NCBI RefSeq assembly: GCF_002277955.1
Contig: NZ_CP018477.1
Location: 744,001 to 808,000, forward strand
Direction: 5' to 3'
Source of the DNA: Thermogutta terrifontis
GTDB lineage: Bacteria; Planctomycetota; Planctomycetia; Pirellulales; Thermoguttaceae
DNA length: 64,000 bases
A program made the translations under genes and the position numbers. Each line of letters begins with the position of its first letter. Position 1 is the stretch's first letter. The notes below the pieces were generated by a model. That model searched no databases, was not told the DNA's origin, and was given only the letters and a program-made list of their open reading frames with translations. This document shows, piece by piece, positions 27,881 through 36,069 of the stretch.

Positions 27881-28039
27881 GATCATCCATTGTCTTTCCG
27901 CGGGGACTGAAGTCCCACGCCGAAAGCGGGGCTAAAGCCCCGCACTCCATATGGAGTGCGGCGATTCATCGCCGCTTTTTAGTGAAGGCTTTAGCCTTCA
28001 CAACCTTGGCGTCGGCCCGGATGGAACGACGATAACCGG
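27881..28039. repeat. 163-bp multi-palindrome module, copy B
   Basis: Same order of palindromes as copy A. It differs by a two-base insertion that keeps symmetry (ACTCCATATGGAGT in place of ACTCCATGGAGT) and by an A in AGTCCCACGC. It is followed directly by the 20-bp CAATTCATGAATTG palindrome. Confidence 0.9.
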
Positions 28040-28464
28040 TCGGGGCAATTCATGAATTGCCCGGACAACGTCGGAGGGACCTGCCTGTCAGGTCCGATGA
28101 ACACCGGTTGACAACTCATTCCCTTTCACCGGGCACGACAGGCGTGCCCCTCCGAACGATTTCTCGGAGGGACCCGCCTGTCAGGTCCGTTTTTTCTCGG
28201 AGGGACGTGCTTGTCACGTCCGCTTATTCGATGTTGGATAATCCATTCCCACTCCCCGGGCACGACAAGCGTGCCCATCCGGGCCCCCTCCCCAGAGATA
28301 TAACCACTTTTTCTCCACCAACCGGAACTCGAACGTCCAGACGGGCTTGTTTCTTCGGGCCGTTTAAAATGGCGAACTGTTTGCGGCGCCTGCTGGGCAA
28401 TTACAATGGGGAAAAGCATCCCTGATTAGCGGTGTTGTTTTGTTGTGGCCGGAAGGGGTCTAAA

Positions 28465-29724
28465 ATGGACGACGTTGTACGGGCATTTTTAGAAAATGAG
28501 CAGAAGCTCCGGCTTGTTAGGCGGCTGGGAGTGGGCGGATTCGGCGAGGTTTGGGACGCCGAATCTGACAGTGGAGTTCGCTCCGCCATCAAGGTTTCGC
28601 ATCAGACGATCGACAATACCAATCCTGCCGTTCAAAAAGAGCTGCAAAACCTCAAGCTCATCCGGGCCCTGACGGGCCATCCCCACATCGTCAGTCTTCT
28701 CGACTACTGGGTGGTCTCCGGATATTTGGTCACCCGGTGGGAACTTGCGACCGACGGAACACTCCTCGACATGCTGGAAAGATACCGCCAGGACGGGCAA
28801 CCGGGCATTCCTCTCAAACAACTTATCAAGTGGATTTATGAGGCGGCAGATGGCCTGGACTTTCTTCACGAGAAGGGGATTTATCACCGCGACATCAAGC
28901 CGCAGAACCTGCTCCTTTTCCACGGGCATGTGAAGCTGGGAGATTTGGGGTTGGCGAAATTGGTGGGGGCCAGCACGGCGTCGCACACAGGTTCCGGAAC
29001 GTTCGGTTATTTGCCGCCCGAGGCCTGGGAGGAGCACCGGCTGACGCGAAGCGTGGACCTTTACTCCCTGGCGGCAACGTACATCAAGCTGCGGACGGGG
29101 CAGGAACCGTTTGGTAGGAACCCCGTGGAGATTTTCGAACGGCAGCGGACGGGCCGGCCCGTGCTGGACGGGCTCCTACCGGAAGAGGCAGACTTGGTGC
29201 GGCAAGCGCTTGCTCCCCGGCCGGAAGACCGGCCACGGGACGGCGCGGCGGCCTGGGTGCGGAGCTTATACAGGGCGCTACGGGGCGAAGGCCGATCAGG
29301 TGCGGGCGTGCCTTCCACGGGGCCTGCTGCGGGTGCCAGCCAGGCCACGTTTTCGGCATCGCCTCCGGGCCTGCGGCCCGTGGTAGCACAGCCAGGGGTG
29401 GGGGTGGGCGAATGGGGACATTCTGCTCCCGCCGCTCGTCCAGCATCTCCCCCTGCGGGTTTTGCTCCCAAAGGCGACAAGGCCGGAGGGGCCTTACATC
29501 GGGCTAAGGACCGTACCGAAGAGGAGATGGACCCGGCCATCACCGGGGCCATCGTCGGGGCCATCTTTTGGGCCATCCGCGGGGCCATGAGCAATGGCAT
29601 CGGCGGGGCCATCGCCGGGGCCATCGTCGGGGCCATCTTTGGGGCCATCGGCGGGGCCATCTTTGGGGCCATCGGCGAGTCCATCGGCGGGTCCAGTATG
29701 AAGTGGAAAAAGCGGGCCAAGTAA
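28465..29724 (+). CDS. Ser/Thr protein kinase with glycine-zipper C-terminus
   Basis: A Hanks-type kinase of 419 residues. The ATP loop LGVGGFGEVW is near residue 22, the lysine in SAIKV near 43, HRDIKPQN at 141, DLG (in place of DFG) at 160, and GTFGYLPPEAW and DLYSLAATYIKLRTG follow; the catalytic residues are intact. After about residue 280 comes a Pro/Ala/Gly-rich linker. Residues 360-404 are a run of tetrapeptides such as GAIV, GAIF and GAIG, giving glycine every fourth residue, a GxxxG zipper able to pack in a membrane, then KWKKRAK. No WD40, PASTA or other sensor domain is visible. ATG 28465 is chosen; a start at 28432 would add eleven residues. The gene sits between two repeat arrays. 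Confidence 0.9.
   Translation: MDDVVRAFLENEQKLRLVRRLGVGGFGEVWDAESDSGVRSAIKVSHQTIDNTNPAVQKELQNLKLIRALTGHPHIVSLLDYWVVSGYLVTRWELATDGTLLDMLERYRQDGQPGIPLKQLIKWIYEAADGLDFLHEKGIYHRDIKPQNLLLFHGHVKLGDLGLAKLVGASTASHTGSGTFGYLPPEAWEEHRLTRSVDLYSLAATYIKLRTGQEPFGRNPVEIFERQRTGRPVLDGLLPEEADLVRQALAPRPEDRPRDGAAAWVRSLYRALRGEGRSGAGVPSTGPAAGASQATFSASPPGLRPVVAQPGVGVGEWGHSAPAARPASPPAGFAPKGDKAGGALHRAKDRTEEEMDPAITGAIVGAIFWAIRGAMSNGIGGAIAGAIVGAIFGAIGGAIFGAIGESIGGSSMKWKKRAK
29527..29695 (+). repeat. Tandem 12-bp repeat inside the kinase gene
   Basis: Units close to GGGGCCATCGTC or GGGGCCATCTTT repeat about eleven times with some decay, always keeping the frame so that each unit encodes Gly-Ala-Ile-X. The period of four codons makes the glycine zipper of the kinase tail. 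Confidence 0.85.
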
Positions 29725-30005
29725 CCGAAAATACAGCGCCCTGTTTGTAAGCATGGGTGCGAAGGACCACCCCTTCGCTGCCTGATCAATGCTTGCCCGA
29801 CCAAAAGTCGTTGGAGGCATTGCCCCAAGCCCATCGCGTGAAAATGCTGGCATACGTGGGGCGGAAGCTTCCGCAAGGGACCCGCGACGGGGCGGACCTG
29901 GTGCGGCAGGCGGTCAAGACTTGTCCTGCGTTTTGCCGTGGGCACGACAGGCGTGTCCCTACGAACGATTTCTCGGAGGGACGTGCTTGTCACGTCCGCC
30001 GTTTG

Positions 30006-30170
30006 ACGTTGGATGGTCCATTGCCTTTCGGCGGGGACTGAAGTCCCGCGCCGAAAGCGGGGCTAAAGCCCCGCACTCCATATGGAGTGCGGCGATTCAT
30101 CGCCGCTTTTTCGTGAAGGCTTTAGCCTTCACAACCTTGGCGTCGCTCCGGATGGAACGACGATAACCGG
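30006..30170. repeat. 165-bp multi-palindrome module, copy C
   Basis: Same chain of palindromes as copies A and B, with ACTCCATATGGAGT as in B and GAAGTCCCGCGCCG as in A. It is in the same orientation as the other two, on the other side of the kinase gene. Confidence 0.9.
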
Positions 30171-30227
30171 AAGGGGCGATTCATGAATCGCCCGGACAAC
30201 ACATGGACCATGGCCAAACCAGATTCC

Positions 30228-30315
30228 GGTAGGGACAATTCATGAATTGCCCCTACCAGGGCCAGTCACAGCACACGGCCGAGTGGCACCGGGCACGACA
30301 AGCGTGCCCCTCCGA
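30228..30315. repeat. 88-bp direct repeat, right copy
   Basis: Matches 27383-27470 in the same orientation. One base change breaks a pair in the 30-bp palindrome (A opposite C at 30235/30250), and the hairpin loop reads ACAAG rather than ACAGG. Confidence 0.9.
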
Positions 30316-30342
30316 CGCCTCGCACGCCCCATTTCACGGTGT

Positions 30343-31536
30343 TTACAAAAGTGGGGATGCATCAGCTCCCTCCGCTGGTGTCATTACCCTGCCGGAGGAT
30401 GCTCCCCCGCGCTCGGCGATGAGGGAATCCAGTTCCTGTTTCAGACGGGGGAGGATTTCATCGTAAGTGAAGCTGCCCAGACTGATCGGACCCCGTTTGA
30501 GGTTGACATACCTCGGACCGCACCACAGTCCCAGATCAGCATCGTCCGTCTCGCCCGGCCCGTTGACCCGGCAACCCATCACGGCGATGGTGATCGGGTA
30601 ATCTGCCGCGTAGGCGGTGAGTTCCCGCACTTTCTCGGCAAGCTCCACAAAAGCAGCGTTCTCCACACGTGAACAGCTTGGGCAGCTCACGATATTGAGT
30701 CGGCCGGGGATCCACGGTTCCACGGTCACCCGACCTGCCAACACGTCCTCCACGATTTGCCGCCCTGCCAGGACCTCTTCGTGTTTTCTTTCGTTGGGGA
30801 GCGTGAGCGACACACGGATTGTGTCGCCGATTCCAGAGGCCAGCAGCGGGACGAGCGCCGCCCGGGTTTTGAGGATTCCCTCCGGCGGCATCCCTGCTTC
30901 GGTGACTCCCAGGTGCAGGGGCACGTCCGGCCGAACGGCTGCAAATCGCCGGTTCAATTCCACGACCAGCCGGGGATCGGAATCCTTCAGGGATACGCAG
31001 TACTGCGTAAAACCGAGGCGGTCGAGCAGCTCGCAGTGCTCGAAGGCAGACTCCAGCATCGGCGATATCTTGTCCTCGGGTGGGAATTTGTCCCGCTTGG
31101 CCGGATCGACGGAACCGCAATTAACCCCCACCCGCAGTGCACACTCATACCTGGCAGCCACTTCTGCAATGAACCGCACCTTATCCTGCCACGGCACCTG
31201 GGGTTGGTGGTGGTAGAGATGTCCCGGATTGTAGCGAACCTTGTTGACGAACGGGGCAACTTCCGTAACCAGACGATAGTTTTCCTGGAGATCCACCGAC
31301 AGATTGGCTTCGGTCCGCTCGCGAATTTCCCGCAGGGCGTCCGCATCTTTATGGCTATCCACAGCGATCCGAACAATGCCGGCGCCCGCCTGGCGGAGCT
31401 GCTCAGCCTGGGCAGCGGTGGCCGCCACGTCCTGTGTTTTTGTGGCGCACATGCTTTGGACAACGATTGGGTGTCCCCCTCCAAAGACGACGGTGCCCAC
31501 CCGGACGACGCGTGTCGAATTCCGCGGCATACTCAC
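30343..31536 (-). CDS. ispG: 4-hydroxy-3-methylbut-2-enyl diphosphate synthase
   Basis: IspG (GcpE) carries out the next-to-last step of the MEP isoprenoid pathway, reducing MEcPP to HMBPP with a [4Fe-4S] cluster. The protein is 397 residues. [22 protein letters not shown] opens the TIM-barrel part, [12 protein letters not shown] is the mid-barrel motif, and the cluster region is [13 protein letters not shown] plus [17 protein letters not shown]. ATGs at 31536 and 31530 are both possible starts. It lies 12 bases after the transporter ATPase gene and is likely the last gene of that transcript. The other MEP gene in the window, dxr, is 25 kb away. Confidence 0.95.
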   Translation of the reverse strand: MSMPRNSTRVVRVGTVVFGGGHPIVVQSMCATKTQDVAATAAQAEQLRQAGAGIVRIAVDSHKDADALREIRERTEANLSVDLQENYRLVTEVAPFVNKVRYNPGHLYHHQPQVPWQDKVRFIAEVAARYECALRVGVNCGSVDPAKRDKFPPEDKISPMLESAFEHCELLDRLGFTQYCVSLKDSDPRLVVELNRRFAAVRPDVPLHLGVTEAGMPPEGILKTRAALVPLLASGIGDTIRVSLTLPNERKHEEVLAGRQIVEDVLAGRVTVEPWIPGRLNIVSCPSCSRVENAAFVELAEKVRELTAYAADYPITIAVMGCRVNGPGETDDADLGLWCGPRYVNLKRGPISLGSFTYDEILPRLKQELDSLIAERGGASSGRVMTPAEGADASPLL

Positions 31537-31548
31537 CTCAATGGACTA

Positions 31549-32307
31549 TCAAAGTGCTACCTGTTCCAGGAATCGTGAAGTGCGAGGATGTTCCGGCGCG
31601 GCGAAGACCTGATGAGGCGGTCCATCTTCAATGATTTCCCCGTCGGCAAGGACGATCACGCGATCGGCTACCCGCTGGGCAAAGGCCAACTCGTGGGTGA
31701 CGAGGATGAGCGTCATCCCGTCGCGGCGCAGATCTTCGAGGACGGCGAGCACCTCGGCCTTCAATTCTGGGTCGAGGGCGCTCGTGATCTCGTCACACAG
31801 CAGGCCGAAAGGCTCCATCGCCAGAGCTCGGGCAATCGCCACCCGCTGTTTCTGACCGCCCGAGAGCTCCCGCGGATAAGCATCGCCGCGATCCGCCATG
31901 CCCACCCGAGCCAACAGCGCCAGCGCTCGACGTTCCGCTTCCTTGCGGGGCATTTGATTGACATGGATAGGGGCTTCGATGATATTCTGAAGGGCCGTCA
32001 AATGGGGAAAAAGCTGGAAGTCCTGAAAGACCATGCCCAGCCGCTGGCGGATGAGGCGAAGGGTGGCGAATGGTGCTGGCCGCTTCCCGGGTCGCAGCAC
32101 ATGGGGGCCAATCCGCACGATGCCCGCATCAAACGGGCACAGCCCATTCAGGCAGCGGAGAAGGGTCGATTTCCCCGCTCCGCTCGGTCCAATGATGGCC
32201 ACCGTCTCACCGCGGGCGACGTGAAAACTCACGTTACGGAGCACCACGCGGTGACCGAAGCGTTTCCACAGACCTTCCACCTGGACGTGGAATTCCTCTC
32301 GGTTCAC
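31549..32307 (-). CDS. Amino-acid ABC transporter ATP-binding protein
   Basis: A 252-residue ATPase of the polar amino-acid transporter class (GlnQ/HisP type). Walker A is GPSGAGKST near residue 40. The Q-loop region GMVFQDFQLFPHLTALQNI, signature LSGGQKQRVAIARAL and Walker B LLCDEITSALDP (a D-E pair as in the family) are all present, followed by the H-loop ILVTHE. The start overlaps the stop of the fused permease gene by one base, so the two proteins are made together and should form one importer. Confidence 0.94.
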   Translation of the reverse strand: MNREEFHVQVEGLWKRFGHRVVLRNVSFHVARGETVAIIGPSGAGKSTLLRCLNGLCPFDAGIVRIGPHVLRPGKRPAPFATLRLIRQRLGMVFQDFQLFPHLTALQNIIEAPIHVNQMPRKEAERRALALLARVGMADRGDAYPRELSGGQKQRVAIARALAMEPFGLLCDEITSALDPELKAEVLAVLEDLRRDGMTLILVTHELAFAQRVADRVIVLADGEIIEDGPPHQVFAAPEHPRTSRFLEQVAL

Positions 32308-33842
32308 TATCCTTTTCCCCAGCGTTTTTCCAAGTGTCGGGATAAAGCACCCAGGGGCACCGCCAAAATCAGGTAAAGCATCGCCGTTACAAAACCAATC
32401 TCAAGATATTTTAGGCTGGACTTGGCCAAAATTTGATACTGCTTGGTCAATTCCACAACCGCCACAATGCTGACGATGCTGGTGTCTTTGAAGAGGGCGA
32501 TAAAGTCGTTCGTCATGGGCGGAAGGATGGTTCGAATAGCCTGAGGGAGGATGATTCGCCGAAATGTGAGGATACGGCCCATCCCCAGCGACGCTGCGGC
32601 TTCCCACTGTCCCGCAGGAATGGCCCGAATCCCTGCCCGATAGATCTCGGCCTCGTAGGCGGCGTAATTGAGCCCAAAGCCCAGAATCGCGGCCGCCATC
32701 GGCGAAAGCCGCAGCGAAACCGGCAGGCCATACGCCTCAGCCACGGTGGGGAGTCCGTAGTAGAGAAAAAACAGAAGCAGCAGCACCGGAATGCCGCGGA
32801 AAAACTCCACGTAGGCAACGGCTGCCCAGCGAAGGGGCCACGGTCCGAACAGCCGGGCCAGCGCGATGGGCAGCCCCAGAACAACGGCGACCGCCATACT
32901 CACCACTGACAGATAGGTCGTGACACCCGCTCCCTGCAGGAGCAGGGGAAAATACGTGCGGAAGGTCCAGCGGCGCCGGGCCTCCGCCAGGACATCGGTC
33001 AGCTCAGCACGAGCCAGTTTTTCCTGAGCGTCGTTCCAAAGGCCCCATTTTTCGTAGATCTTGCGAAGCGTTCCGTCGGCAATCAAACTGTCCAGGGCGC
33101 GATCCACCTCGGCGGCCAGCGCCTCGTCTTCTTTCCGAAAGGCGATGGCATAATATCCCTCGCCCATGGGCTCACCGAGGAATTTCAGCTCGGGATTGGG
33201 TTTGGCGAAGTACACGGCGATCGGCAGATCCATGAGAACGGCGTCGATCCGCCCGAGTTCAAGATCCAGATAGGGTTCCGTCTGGTTGCCGTAGAGCTTG
33301 GGGGAAAAGCCCATCTCTTCGAGGAGTCGCTGAGCGGCGGTTTCTTCCAGGGTGCCCACCGTGCCCCCCAAGGCCAGTAATTCCTCCAAATTTTGAAAAC
33401 GCGTTTCGTCTTTGCGAACGACAAGCTGGAGCGTGTATACATAATACGGTCGCGAAAATCGCACCACCTTTGCCCGATCGGGCGTGACTTCCAGGCCATT
33501 CATGGCAAAGTCGAAATCGCCCCGCTGAAGCCCCGCCACGAGGCTCATGAAATCGTACTGGACCCATTCGATCGGCCGTCCCAGACGTTTGGCTAGGGCC
33601 TCGGCCAGGTCCACCTCAAACCCAATGACCCGATGCGGATCGGCGGGGTCCTGGAAAATGTAGGGTGCCCCTCCTTCGGCATCCGCTGCCCAGCGGAGAG
33701 GTCGCATCTCTTCGGCAAAAGCAAAGCCGGGCAGAATGCCCAACACCATAAGGAGAATGACCTGGCGACCGGCAAAAAGGCCGTTCAGAAACTCTGTCAC
33801 GTGGCCCCAGATCGCGGGGCGGGATACGGAATTCTCACTCAT
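32307..33842 (-). CDS. Fused amino-acid binding protein and ABC permease
   Basis: A single 511-residue chain holds both the substrate-binding and the membrane part of an importer. Residues 20-42 are a signal or anchor helix. Residues 48-280 match the bacterial extracellular solute-binding family 3 (PYIFQDPADPHRVIGFEVDLAEALAKRLG, YYAIAFRKEDEALAAEVDRAL). Residues 300-505 are the HisM/GlnP-type permease with several helices and the ATPase-contact EAA loop (AIPAGQWEAAASLGMGRILTFRRIILPQAI). Such fusions are known in some bacteria. It overlaps the heparinase-like gene by eight bases and the ATPase gene by one. The amino acid carried cannot be told from sequence. Confidence 0.92.
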   Translation of the reverse strand: MSENSVSRPAIWGHVTEFLNGLFAGRQVILLMVLGILPGFAFAEEMRPLRWAADAEGGAPYIFQDPADPHRVIGFEVDLAEALAKRLGRPIEWVQYDFMSLVAGLQRGDFDFAMNGLEVTPDRAKVVRFSRPYYVYTLQLVVRKDETRFQNLEELLALGGTVGTLEETAAQRLLEEMGFSPKLYGNQTEPYLDLELGRIDAVLMDLPIAVYFAKPNPELKFLGEPMGEGYYAIAFRKEDEALAAEVDRALDSLIADGTLRKIYEKWGLWNDAQEKLARAELTDVLAEARRRWTFRTYFPLLLQGAGVTTYLSVVSMAVAVVLGLPIALARLFGPWPLRWAAVAYVEFFRGIPVLLLLFFLYYGLPTVAEAYGLPVSLRLSPMAAAILGFGLNYAAYEAEIYRAGIRAIPAGQWEAAASLGMGRILTFRRIILPQAIRTILPPMTNDFIALFKDTSIVSIVAVVELTKQYQILAKSSLKYLEIGFVTAMLYLILAVPLGALSRHLEKRWGKG

Positions 33843-35823
33843 TCTCCACAGGCTCGATGACTATTTCCACGGACAGTTCTTTCACTGGTTCTTTCAGTTT
33901 CCCGGCGAGCCGAACCGGCTTCTTCCGATAAGTGACATTCTCGTCAATTTCCTCTTCCTGCCAGAGGAGCTCTCCCGAGGAAGGCAGGACCCGAACGCGA
34001 ACTGCCTGGCGGCCTTCACCGACGATCCAGCCCTGGTCCGTCCGCTTCCAGGGCGAGTAGGTGATGACCGCCTCTTCAAATTCCTGCGGCGAGCCAAAAG
34101 CGACTTCGTCCCGCACCGTGAGACGCCCCCGGCCTGTTCGCTCATAGGTGAAGGTGCGCACCAGTCGTTCCAGCTCTTTGACGGCATACGCCGAAGAGAT
34201 ATCCATTTTCAGAACGTCCCGCTGTTCTGTGAACTGCGTTTCAAGAATTTTCGCCCGGGCATCGCTACCAGGACGTTGAAGCTGCCCTGCCACCACGGGA
34301 ACAGGGTGACCGTAGGAGTTAAGGACTTTACTCTCGTAACGTCGACTGCTGAAGGTTCTCGCCGTGTAAACCTCCGCCCCAGGATCGACGAGCGGAACAC
34401 CTCCGGCCAGTGTCACCACAAAACTGCCCACGTCGTTGTGATTGTGATGCTCTGCGTTATGACCACCTTTCAGCGCAACGGCCAGCTTGTCGGGGGAAAG
34501 GTCGGCCGGACGGGCAATGAGGATTCCCGCATCGGGGAACCAGTCCCGCAGTTCGTGCCGCCGCGGGGTTTCGGCTTTTGCCGGCCGGTCTTGCAGCGAA
34601 TTGGGCATCGCAAAGACGGCCATTTCCGGCAAAAAGCTGCTGAAGCCCGCGCCCGGTCCCACATGGCGGCGTTCCAGTTCTAACAGGCCGAGCTGGTATC
34701 GCCGACTCAGGTAGGCCATCAGCACAGGATCGGGACGCGCCCCGAAGTGGCAATCGGCGAATGCCGGATACAGCCCCGGTGCAATCTCCATCCGGAATCC
34801 AAACAGAGCAATGGGCACAATCCTGGGATCAGCGAAGAGATCGAGATGACCGCCAGTGGCCTGGTAGAGCGTTTCACCAAGCAAGGTGAAATGGCCGAAG
34901 CCGTAGTTCCAGTATCCAATCCCCTCCGAGCAGTAACCGTCCTCGGTAAAGCCTTTCAAAAAGTATTGGATGTACTTTTCTGCGGCGGCGACAAAGAACG
35001 CCCGACGCTGGGGATCGCGGATATTCTCCAAAGCCGCTCCCACCACGTTGGCCAGACACACGGCGTTCCAGTTGTTGGTTCCTGTGAGCCACCACAAACG
35101 GGGATTGCCCGTGTTCACCGCCTTCTCAAACGGGGCGAAAATCCGCCGTTCGAGTTCTCTCGCAATGAGTTGCCGGGTCTCGGGGGAAAGTTTGTCCGCC
35201 AGCCAAAAATCGACGGTAGCCAGATTCCATGCCGTGCCCGACGACCCGAGGTCGATTTCCACCGTCCGTCCATAGAAGTTGTCCAGTCGGCCATCGTGGG
35301 CGGGCATGACCCATGTCTTCTCCGCGGCCAGCGCTGCGATGAGCTTCTCGATCTCAGGGATAAATCGACCGCGATTTTCCAGGCACTCCGCCGCTGCGAG
35401 GGTTCCCAGTCGGGATCGCCGCGCGCTGTAGGGTCCCTCGTAGCGACGCCGATTTCCAGTACGGGAAAAATCGAGATAAAGATCGTCAGGCAGATCGGGG
35501 ATGGGCGTCCGCAATTCTCTTTCCGCCGTGCCTATGACTTGAGAGAAGTCCTCATGTTTCGCCAGGGTTTCCCATACGGTGCGGTCGGATGCCGGCCTTC
35601 CCACGCCGCGGGGTTCTTTAGGAAGATATTGCGCCCAGAACTGCACCCGCTCAGCCGGCACACCCCCGTCGACCGGCTCCCCGCGAACAGCACCGGCGGT
35701 AGCAACGAGCAAGGTCCCCACAATGAAAATGTAGATTGTGTCACCGGGGAAATTCCTTCGCCCTACTTTCCACGAAAAAGACCACCGCCCGGTTTCCGGA
35801 TGGATTGCGTTGAATCGGATCAT
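33835..35823 (-). CDS. Heparinase II/III family protein
   Basis: A 662-residue secreted protein. After a long N-terminus (a hydrophobic stretch IYIFIVGTLLVATAGAVRG near residue 31-50) comes an alpha/alpha toroid (WWLTGTNNWNAVCLANVVGAAL, YCSEGIGYWNYGFGHF). A beta-sandwich follows with the family motif HHNHNDVGSFVVTLAGGVPLVDPG, where the His/Asn pair and the following Asp belong to the heparinase II/III family. These are polysaccharide lyases acting on uronic-acid-containing chains. GAGGAA lies five bases before ATG 35823. It overlaps the transporter gene, so lyase and importer may be expressed together, though an amino-acid importer is an odd partner. Confidence 0.88.
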   Translation of the reverse strand: MIRFNAIHPETGRWSFSWKVGRRNFPGDTIYIFIVGTLLVATAGAVRGEPVDGGVPAERVQFWAQYLPKEPRGVGRPASDRTVWETLAKHEDFSQVIGTAERELRTPIPDLPDDLYLDFSRTGNRRRYEGPYSARRSRLGTLAAAECLENRGRFIPEIEKLIAALAAEKTWVMPAHDGRLDNFYGRTVEIDLGSSGTAWNLATVDFWLADKLSPETRQLIARELERRIFAPFEKAVNTGNPRLWWLTGTNNWNAVCLANVVGAALENIRDPQRRAFFVAAAEKYIQYFLKGFTEDGYCSEGIGYWNYGFGHFTLLGETLYQATGGHLDLFADPRIVPIALFGFRMEIAPGLYPAFADCHFGARPDPVLMAYLSRRYQLGLLELERRHVGPGAGFSSFLPEMAVFAMPNSLQDRPAKAETPRRHELRDWFPDAGILIARPADLSPDKLAVALKGGHNAEHHNHNDVGSFVVTLAGGVPLVDPGAEVYTARTFSSRRYESKVLNSYGHPVPVVAGQLQRPGSDARAKILETQFTEQRDVLKMDISSAYAVKELERLVRTFTYERTGRGRLTVRDEVAFGSPQEFEEAVITYSPWKRTDQGWIVGEGRQAVRVRVLPSSGELLWQEEEIDENVTYRKKPVRLAGKLKEPVKELSVEIVIEPVENE

Positions 35824-36069
35824 GGCTTTTCCTCCCCACTCATGGGCTCAACGACCGAATGACGTGTTTCTGCCGCGTGGTGGGCATTCCGCGCGTTCCA
35901 CCGGCAACATCTCGTGAAGGTTCTCAACACTTGGCAGTTTTAATGGCGAGGACGTGGACTGGCGATCTCACAGAGGGCAACGCAGCATTCTCGGCCTAAA
36001 CGAAAGACCGTACCTGCAACAACTCGCGTTACGGCGGGCCACAATTTTCTGGACGCACGCACGATGGGA

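Larger units (their letters stand above)
27383..28276. repeat. Palindromic repeat array I
   Basis: About 900 bases packed with hairpins and no believable gene. Eleven 19-bp units with a 7-bp stem and 5-nt loop start at 27446, 27484, 27728, 27783, 27817, 27848, 28077, 28131, 28170, 28203 and 28258. Typical units are GGACGTGCTTGTCACGTCC (27848, perfect) and GGGCACGACAAGCGTGCCC (27783, perfect). A perfect 30-bp palindrome centred on TTCATGAA lies at 27383-27412 and a 20-bp version at 28043-28062. Two copies of the 163-bp module are inside (27511 and 27881). Spacers repeatedly read TTGGATNATCCATTCCCTTTC, itself a small inverted repeat. Peptides read from these bases are by-products of the repeats. 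Confidence 0.9.
29940..30315. repeat. Palindromic repeat array II
   Basis: Contains 19-bp hairpins at 29940 (GGGCACG/CGTGTCC with a G-T pair), 29979 (perfect GGACGTG/CACGTCC) and 30291 (perfect GGGCACG/CGTGCCC). It also holds one 165-bp module (30006-30170), a 20-bp palindrome centred on GATTCATGAATC (30174-30193), and the right copy of the 88-bp repeat. Confidence 0.9.
29725..30342. other. Gap between kinase and ispG, mostly repeat array II
   Basis: The two genes converge here. Bases 29757-29930 can be read as a protein-like stretch (for example VKMLAYVGRKLPQGTRDGADLVRQAV), which may be a remnant of a gene, but the frame then runs into repeats and I do not call it. The rest is the second hairpin array, which ends about 28 bases before the ispG stop. 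Confidence 0.6.

Noticed and set aside
27383-28276. CRISPR array
   Set aside because: Repeats are not evenly spaced, units are in both orientations, the spacers are themselves repeated, and there is no cas gene in the window.
27402-28425. Open frames within the repeat arrays giving peptides such as RDLPVRS or GTCLSGP in many places (also at 29757-30166, 37476-37922, 55231-55596 and 61025-61651)
   Set aside because: The same short peptides recur only because the DNA repeats recur; they appear in both strands and several frames, have no ribosome sites and no protein family resemblance.
29757-29930. Remnant of a gene after the kinase
   Set aside because: A few lines read like protein, but the frame ends in repeat DNA and no homology can be named.
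27383-30315. Insertion sequence around the kinase gene
   Set aside because: No transposase, no terminal inverted repeats bounding the region and no target duplication. The flanking copies are direct repeats, as recorded.
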